A stretch of DNA of 34,178 bases from Polyrhizophydium stewartii (lineage: Eukaryota; Chytridiomycota; Chytridiomycetes; Rhizophydiales), in assembly GCA_027604665.1 (NCBI GenBank), contig JADGIZ010000050.1, positions 1 through 34,178 on the forward strand. The letters are read 5' to 3'. The notes below the pieces were generated by a model. It was not told the DNA's origin. It saw only the letters and a program-made list of their open reading frames with translations, and ran no database searches. This document shows positions 28,733 to 34,178 of this stretch, piece by piece. The position numbers and the translations under genes were made by a program. Every line of letters begins with the position of its first letter. Position 1 is the first letter of the stretch.

Positions 28733-30853
28733 TCACGTCCGACCAGGGGCCGCAGCAGCCAGCAACAACTCGGTGCCGAGCGCACCGAGGACCACCGCAC
28801 CGAGCCGGAGCGTCCAGCGCGTCCCAGAGGCGTTGGCGGCCAGAGCGCCTGCGATGCCCAGCGCGACTGCGTGCGCGCCGATGCGCAGCAGAATGCGGTT
28901 GTTGGTTTGAGGAGGCACCTTGCCACCTGCCGCGGAAGCTGGTGCAGCGGCTCGACGTGCTGCTGACCCGAGACTGAGCATAGCGCCGTCGCTGCGAGCC
29001 TGTGTCTCTGGATCTGTGTGTTGCTCGTCGGCCCACAGCGGGATCTGCGCAGCCGGAGCAGGTTGTGCAGAGCGAGACGCAACGCTGGCTGCGTCTTCGG
29101 CGGCCGCTGCAGCATCATGCCCATCGCGCTCGCCATCGGGCAGAGTGGTGACCGTGCGCTTGATGCGAACCAGCTTTGGGATGCGTTGCGGAAGAACAGC
29201 GCCAGCCGCGCCGCCCGCAGACGCGGCTTCCTCTTGCGCCTCGCGACGCAGACGCTCCAGCTCGCCGTCGACGAGCTCGCCGCGCATGTAGAACTTGGCG
29301 CACTTTGTGATGCGCACGCGGAACGTGCGTCCCATGAGCGCAGGATCCTTTGGAACCAGGATCTGGTGGTACGGCTTGTTGTGGCCGACGTAATGCTCGC
29401 CGTCGGCGCTTTGCTCCGTGACAAGCACGGTCTGCTCGCTGCCCAGCAGCGCATCGTAAGGCGTGTAAGACTCAAAGAAGGTCGTGGCGCGCCGGCTGCG
29501 TGCCTTGACGACAGTGCTCTGCAGCCGCTTCATGCGGGCGGCGGGTGTGCCGGGCCGCGGGTAAAACTGCGAGATGTGCAGCACGGGGAAGCGGTACTTT
29601 TCGAGCACTCGCATGGTTTCGTCAAAGTCTTGGTCGGTCTCGGTGGGGAATCCGCAGATGACGTCGGTTGCGATGGTGACGCCCGGGACGTTTTCTCGAA
29701 GAACGTCGACGACGCGCTCAAAGTCCTCGATCGTGTACAGGCGGCGCATGTCGCTTAGAACGCGAGTGGACCCGGACTGGACGGGCACGTGCAGAAAGGC
29801 AAACACGCGCGGGTGGTTCAGGACGCGGGCAATCTCGTGCAGATGCTCGAGGATGTAAGGCGGATTGGTCATGCCGACGCGCAGCATGGCAGTCTTGGAC
29901 GGATGCCGCTCCATGGCGGCCAGAATACCCCAGAGCAGATCGACGATGGTGACGCCAATGTCCCTGCCGTACGCGCCCGTGTCCTCGGAGGTCAGCCAGA
30001 TCTCGCGCACGCCCTCGTCGAGGACCGACTCGACTCGCGCAATGATCTCTTCCGGCGTGTACGAGCCGAGATCGCCGCGGGCATGCTTGGTCTGTGTGGG
30101 TTGCATTCGCACATGGTCAGATTGGCAGTGCTGAACGGCTCAGGCACGCCGCTGTCGGCGCACCTTGCAGTATGTGCACTGGTTCAGGCAGCCCGTGTTG
30201 ATCGGGATGATCTCGATGAACGGGTTGCGGCGGACCTTGGGCAGGTCGAGCGGGGCACCGCCGGCCTTGCGCTTGCCGCCTGCCGGGGTGGCGGCCTTGG
30301 CATCGCGCATCATCCGCACCATGTTGCCCTTGAGCGTCTCCTCAACGACGGCCACGACGCTGTCGATCTGCTGGACGCCAATGACACTCAGGCCGCGCCA
30401 GTCCTCGCCGCTCGGGCTCGCCTGCGGCACGCATCCGGCCACGACGACCCGCTTGCCCGCCGTCCGCCCGCGCTGGATGTCGTTCACAAAGGTCTGCTGC
30501 GACGGCCCCTTGACGGTGCACGAGTTGAGCACCCAGACGTCGGCCTCGTCGGCGCGGTTGTGCTCGAGGATGACGTTGTAGCCCTCTGCGGCGAGCAGGC
30601 CGGCCATGTACTCGCCGTCGCTGTTGTTGTGCCCGCAGCCCCAGGTCTTGACGAAGACGCTTGCCCTGCCGGGCAGGAAGTGGCCGTCGCCAGCGGCGTC
30701 GGGCGAGCCAGCGGTGTCTGCGCCGGCTTCGTCTGCGCCGGGTTGCGCCCGCCTGCGGAACGACTTGACGGCAACGGAGCCGAGCGACCTGCGCGCGGCG
30801 GCGGCGTCGGGGTCGGCGGCGGCGTGGTCAGCGAGGTCCTCGATGTCGGGCAT
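28733..30853 (-). CDS. CDKAL1: CDKAL1-type tRNA t6A methylthiotransferase
   Basis: Radical-SAM enzyme that makes ms2t6A at position 37 of tRNA(Lys-UUU). Exons: 30853-30164 and 30091-28733; 682 aa. The methylthiotransferase N-domain has its three Cys in [30 protein letters not shown] and VVVAGCVPQ. The radical-SAM cluster motif is GC222LNQC226TYC229K, ending exactly at the intron (72 nt). Then [57 protein letters not shown] and [17 protein letters not shown]-like domain follows ([32 protein letters not shown]). The Ala-rich tail ends in hydrophobic segments ([40 protein letters not shown]), matching the ER-anchoring tail of animal CDKAL1. Convergent with the BTB gene (46 bp) and divergent from TRMT2A (84 bp). 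Confidence 0.95.
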
Positions 30854-30937
30854 TGGGCCAAGGACGCCGCTGCGACAGCCGCTGTCCAAAACTCGATTTT
30901 CTTTTTTCTTTTCTTGATCGAATCCACATTGACGAGG
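30854..30937. promoter_or_regulatory. 84-bp bidirectional promoter of two tRNA-modification genes
   Basis: Separates the CDKAL1 and TRMT2A start codons. It contains a pyrimidine-rich tract on the plus strand (ttttcttttttcttttcttg, about 30896-30917). No TATA box is seen. Confidence 0.55.
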
Positions 30938-33399
30938 ATGCCCCGCGGACGAGGACGAGGCAAGGCGCCGCAGCGCTCGACCCGCATGACCAGGAAGCGC
31001 GCGGCAGAGGAGGCGGCCGAGGCCGTGGAGACAAAGGAGGAAATGCAGCTTGACGATTCTGCCGGAGATGAGGCAACCCCGGCCCACGCCGCCGAGCACG
31101 CGCTCGCCAACAAGAAGCCCAAGACCGAAGACGACGACGTCGCGGCCGAGCCCAAAGATGCAGGCGACGATGCCGCCGCGGATGCGGGCGAGGATGCCGC
31201 TGCAGATTCCAAGGCGGAAGCGGGCGAGGATGCTGGCGAGGCTGCAGGTGACGATGAGGACGCCGGCGCCGCGGGCGCCGATGCGGGCAACCGCGGCGAT
31301 GCGCGCGACGGCGAGGACGTCACGTTCCGCCTGCGCATCTCTGGGTTCGACAAGTTCTCTCAGCCCAAGGCGGTCAAGAAGTTCCTGACCAAGGAGGGCG
31401 TCGACTTCCGCAACGTCAAAAAGTCGCCCAAGTGGGAATACGCCATTGTGGGCTTCAAGACCGAGGCTGCGGCTGAGGACTGCACGGCCAAGATCAGCGG
31501 CAAGCAGTTCAAGAAGAACAAGCTCGTTGTCGAGCAGATGAGCCAGAACCGCAACCAAATCAGAATGCGCCGCGGCAACGAGATGACGGAGGATGACCAG
31601 CGCCCCGTGTTTGAGCGCCTCAACGACCAAGTGTGCCGGCTGTGGAGGTGCGTGTCGATGCGCTTGGATGTCCAGCTCGACGCCTGCCGTCTGACCACTT
31701 TGGGTATGCATGCGCTCAACCTCACGATCACGCAGGAAAACCACCGAGGAGCAGCTCGCCGCACACGAGGACGAGATGCGGTCGACGCTGGTCAAGTTCC
31801 GCCGCGAAATCTTCGCGACCATGACACCGTCTTTCAAGAAAGGCAAGGGCAAGGACAACGAGTCCGAGCCCGCCGACGCCCCAGAGGAGGCCTCTGCCGC
31901 ATCGGCAGAAACGCCCGAGCTGCTAGAATGGTACAAGTCGGCATCGCGCGTGTTCGAGGGCCAGACGCAGCACTTCAACAGCATTATCCCGTCGCCGGTC
32001 AAGTTGGGATACCGCAACAAGGTCGAGTTTACGTTTGGGCGTGATCCCAACGGCGAAGTTGCAGTCGGCTTCCTTCTCGGCGGCTTCCGCGAGGGTCTGA
32101 CGGCCGTCGTCGAGCCGTCGCAGTGCCCCAACGTGAGCGACACAGCCAAGGCCATCGCCAAGATCCTCGAGGACCTGGCCGAGTCGAGCGACCAGGCTGT
32201 GTTCCCTGTGTACGACCGTGTCAAGAAGGCGGGTTTCTGGCGCATCGCCATGGTGCGCACGCCGCTGACGGGCGAGAGTGAGTCTGGCGCTCGTGCTCGT
32301 TGGATAGTGCGTTCTGCAGGCGGCGCGGTGACTGACACTGCGTGCATGTGTTTCCTGCACGCAGATCTGATCTTCATCCAGGTCAACCCCACGGGCATTG
32401 CCGCGGACGTCCTCGCGGCCGAGAAGGCGCGAATCGTGCCGTTTATCGATGATGCGGCCAAGGCCAAGGGCTTTGCCGTCAAGACGGTGCTGTTCCAGTC
32501 GACGGACAGCATGTTCGTTGGCTTCAAGGCCGAGCAGCCGTTTGAGCTGCTCAAGGGCGACGGATACGTGCACGAGAAGCTGCTGGGGCACAATTTCCGC
32601 ATCTCGCCCAACTCGTTCTTCCAGGTCAACACCAAGGCGACCGAGAGGCTTTACACCAAGGTCAAGGACCTGTGCCTGACCGAGCCCGTGGTGCCGCGGT
32701 TTGGCGAGGACAACACGGTCGTGAGCGAGCCGCCCAAGCAGCTGGATGCCAGCCAGGTCGTGCTGCTTGATCTGTGCAGCGGCACGGGCACGATTGGCAT
32801 CACGCTTGCAAAGCACTTCAAGAAGGTTGTTGGCATCGAGATTGTCGCCGAGGCCGTCGAAGACGCCAAGCACAACGCCAAGCTCAACAGTTGAGTGCGC
32901 AGGTAGCTGCTATGCGTGGCTGCGGTGACGCGAGGTTGCTGACGTGCATCTTGGACGCTGGGCGAGCAGAGATCAAGAACGCCGAGTTTGTGTGCGGCGG
33001 AGTCGAGGCCCAGCTCAGCGCGGTTCTGGCCGAGCACGTTGGCCCCACGGACCACCTTGTTGCGGTGCTGGACCCGGCGCGCGCGGGCCTGCCGACGTCG
33101 GTGATGCAGACGCTGCGCAAGTGCGCGCGGCTGCGCCATGTCGTGTATGTTGCGTGCGCGGCGCGCCTGGCCACGACCAACTTCATCGAGTGAGTGCGAT
33201 GCGTGGATCGCGGCGGCGCATGGCAGATGCCGTCGCAGGCATGCGCAACTGACACGCGGACTTGGCCCTGCTGTGCAGGCTGTGCCGCCCGACTTCGAAC
33301 AGGTTCGGCGGAGAGCCGTTCCGCCCCGCCGAGGCGACGCCCGTCGAGCTGTTCCCGCACACCAACTCGTGCGAGCTCGTGATGTCGTTCGTGCGGTGA
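30938..33399 (+). CDS. TRMT2A: tRNA (uracil-5-)-methyltransferase with RRM, TRMT2A/TRM2 type
   Basis: SAM-dependent enzyme expected to make m5U54 in tRNA. Exons: 30938-31647, 31736-32277, 32365-32889, 32970-33189, 33279-33399; exact frame, 705 aa. Residues 1-125 are basic then Ala/Asp/Glu-rich, possibly nuclear. An RRM spans about 128-200 ([13 protein letters not shown]...[15 protein letters not shown]), an animal-like trait absent from yeast Trm2. Then [32 protein letters not shown], the SAM loop [35 protein letters not shown] and [15 protein letters not shown]. Two catalytic motifs differ from the family: DPARAGL (D627) instead of DPPRxGL, and VACAA (C655) instead of the usual SCNP. The catalytic Cys itself remains. 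Intron 2 (32278-32364, 87 nt) is stop-free and a multiple of three. Confidence 0.93.
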
Positions 33400-33617
33400 G
33401 CGCCTGCGGTGCAGACCGGGGGCCGACCCGCAGTGTGGGAGCCCGATGCCCGGGGGATCGGGGCGGCCCTGCTGCGGCCGGGGTGCCTGCATCGCGGCGG
33501 CCATCGCGCCGCCCGAGCGATCGCGCGGGGCCCGCACCGGGCTCCATGAGATAAAGAGTCTTGGAAGCTGCTGCTGCCTTCTTTCCCCCCAAACCCCCGC
33601 ATCGCTCCGCCACCGCG
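33400..33617 (+). promoter_or_regulatory. Spacer between TRMT2A and TPS1
   Basis: 218 bp holding the TRMT2A 3' end and the TPS1 promoter and 5' UTR. No polyadenylation hexamer or TATA-like motif was recognised with confidence (GATAAAGAG at about 33549 is a weak possibility). Confidence 0.4.
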
Positions 33618-34178
33618 ATGGCCACCCGCACGACTCGGCTGCTGGTGATCTCCAACCGCCTGCCCATCACAATCACGCGCCGCCCGGACGGCAGCTGGAA
33701 GTATGAGATGTCGTCCGGCGGCCTGGTGTCGGCGCTCTCGGGCCTCAAGAAGGAGATGTCGTTCACCTGGATCGGATGGCCCGGTGCGCCTTTCTGGCCC
33801 GCATGCCCGCCGAATGCCACCCAGCGCGCTGACGGCCGCCCGGCGCCGCACTCTCGCACGCGCGGCTAACGGCCCCGACCTGGCGCCGCCCGCTTGCAGG
33901 CCTCGAGCTGCCGCCCGACGAGCAGGCCGTCGTGAGCCAGCAGCTGCTCGAGCAGTACTCGTGCGCTCCCGTGTTCATCAACAACGACATCGCCGACAAG
34001 CACTACAACGGCTTCTCGAACAGGTGCGGCCCGCCCTGCGCTGCGCCGTCGCCGCCGGCAGCCGCCCCTCTCCCTCCATTTCACGCCGGCTCGTTCCGGC
34101 GTTTTGGACGAAAGGCGACAGAGGAATGCAAACTCGGGAGCCTGTGCTGCGGCTGGGAAGCGCGCAGGACTCGGTTGG
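33618..34178 (+). CDS. TPS1: Trehalose-6-phosphate synthase, 5' part (runs off window)
   Basis: GT20 enzyme joining UDP-glucose and glucose 6-phosphate. Exon 1, 33618-33783: MATRTTRLLVISNRLPITITRRPDGSWKYEMSSGGLVSALSG... ending TWIGWPG. Exon 2, 33900-34023: LELPPDEQAVVSQQLLEQYSCAPVFINNDIADKHYNGFSN, ending in phase 2 at AG|GTGCGG. VISNRLP and GWPG are the family's N-terminal substrate loop and sugar-phosphate motif. The next exon should encode the ILWP motif. I find no in-phase acceptor followed by it before the window ends, so the intron from 34024 is at least 155 nt or exon 3 lies outside. Only about 97 residues are visible. Intron 1 is 116 nt. Confidence 0.93.

Noticed and set aside
29789..30900. 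Upstream plus-strand extension of the TRMT2A frame to over 750 codons
   Set aside because: It lies opposite CDKAL1 coding sequence; the first plausible start is ATG 30938, followed by a normal TRMT2A-like N-terminus.
33991..34178. Third TPS1 exon within the window
   Set aside because: No in-phase acceptor followed by the expected ILWP-type sequence was found before the edge.
1..34178. tRNA, rRNA or transposon genes
   Set aside because: No T-loop-like GGTTCGAATCC pattern in intergenic stretches, no transposase motifs and no terminal inverted repeats were seen by eye; a tRNAscan or RepeatMasker run would settle it.

Overview
This window is nuclear DNA from a GC-rich, compact, intron-rich eukaryote. 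Nearly every gene is split by short introns, mostly 55-110 nt, with GTGCGT, GTGAGT or GTAAGC donors and CAG/AAG acceptors. These introns are as GC-rich as the exons, so joining exons by homology was essential. The gene set looks opisthokont: a fungal-type trehalose-6-phosphate synthase sits with an RRM-bearing TRMT2A-like methyltransferase, a CDKAL1-type methylthiotransferase with a C-terminal membrane tail, and a plant/oomycete-style ATP-phosphofructokinase. CDKAL1 and this kind of PFK are not typical of Dikarya. My best guess is an early-diverging (zoosporic-grade) fungus or a close relative. This is inference and I cannot name the species.

Layout: (-) glucosidase II alpha, 253-3829; (+) OXA1 insertase, 4543-5875; (-) SRPBCC-fold protein, 6147-7083; (-) plant-type PFK, 7229-8998; (-) RPL5, 9247-10822, with a candidate C/D-box snoRNA in intron 2; (+) RPL14, 11020-12042; (+) disordered unknown protein, 12593-13534; (-) GCN20/ABCF3, 13774-16826; (+) full-length ABCB transporter, 17114-21573; (-) small basic protein, 21599-22106; (+) UBA-UBX-LRR fusion, 22168-25307; (+) BTB protein, 25568-28686; (-) CDKAL1, 28733-30853; (+) TRMT2A/TRM2, 30938-33399; (+) TPS1 5' part, 33618 to the window edge.

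The genes are mostly housekeeping: ER glycoprotein folding, mitochondrial membrane insertion, glycolysis, ribosome, translation control, tRNA modification, membrane export and trehalose synthesis. Packing is tight. Divergent starts lie 61 bp (small protein/UBX-LRR), 84 bp (CDKAL1/TRMT2A), 197 bp (RPL5/RPL14) and 287 bp (GCN20/ABCB) apart. Convergent stops lie 25 bp (ABCB/small protein) and 46 bp (BTB/CDKAL1) apart. Two pairs are functionally matched: two large-subunit ribosomal proteins, and two tRNA-modifying enzymes.

The observations most worth a second look are the intronic snoRNA candidate, the symmetric RPL5/RPL14 control region with matching first introns, the UBA-UBX-LRR architecture, the plant-type PFK, two GC-AG introns, a 17-nt microexon in GCN20, and the altered catalytic motifs of the TRMT2A homologue. 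I found no CRISPR array, transposon, tRNA or rRNA gene.
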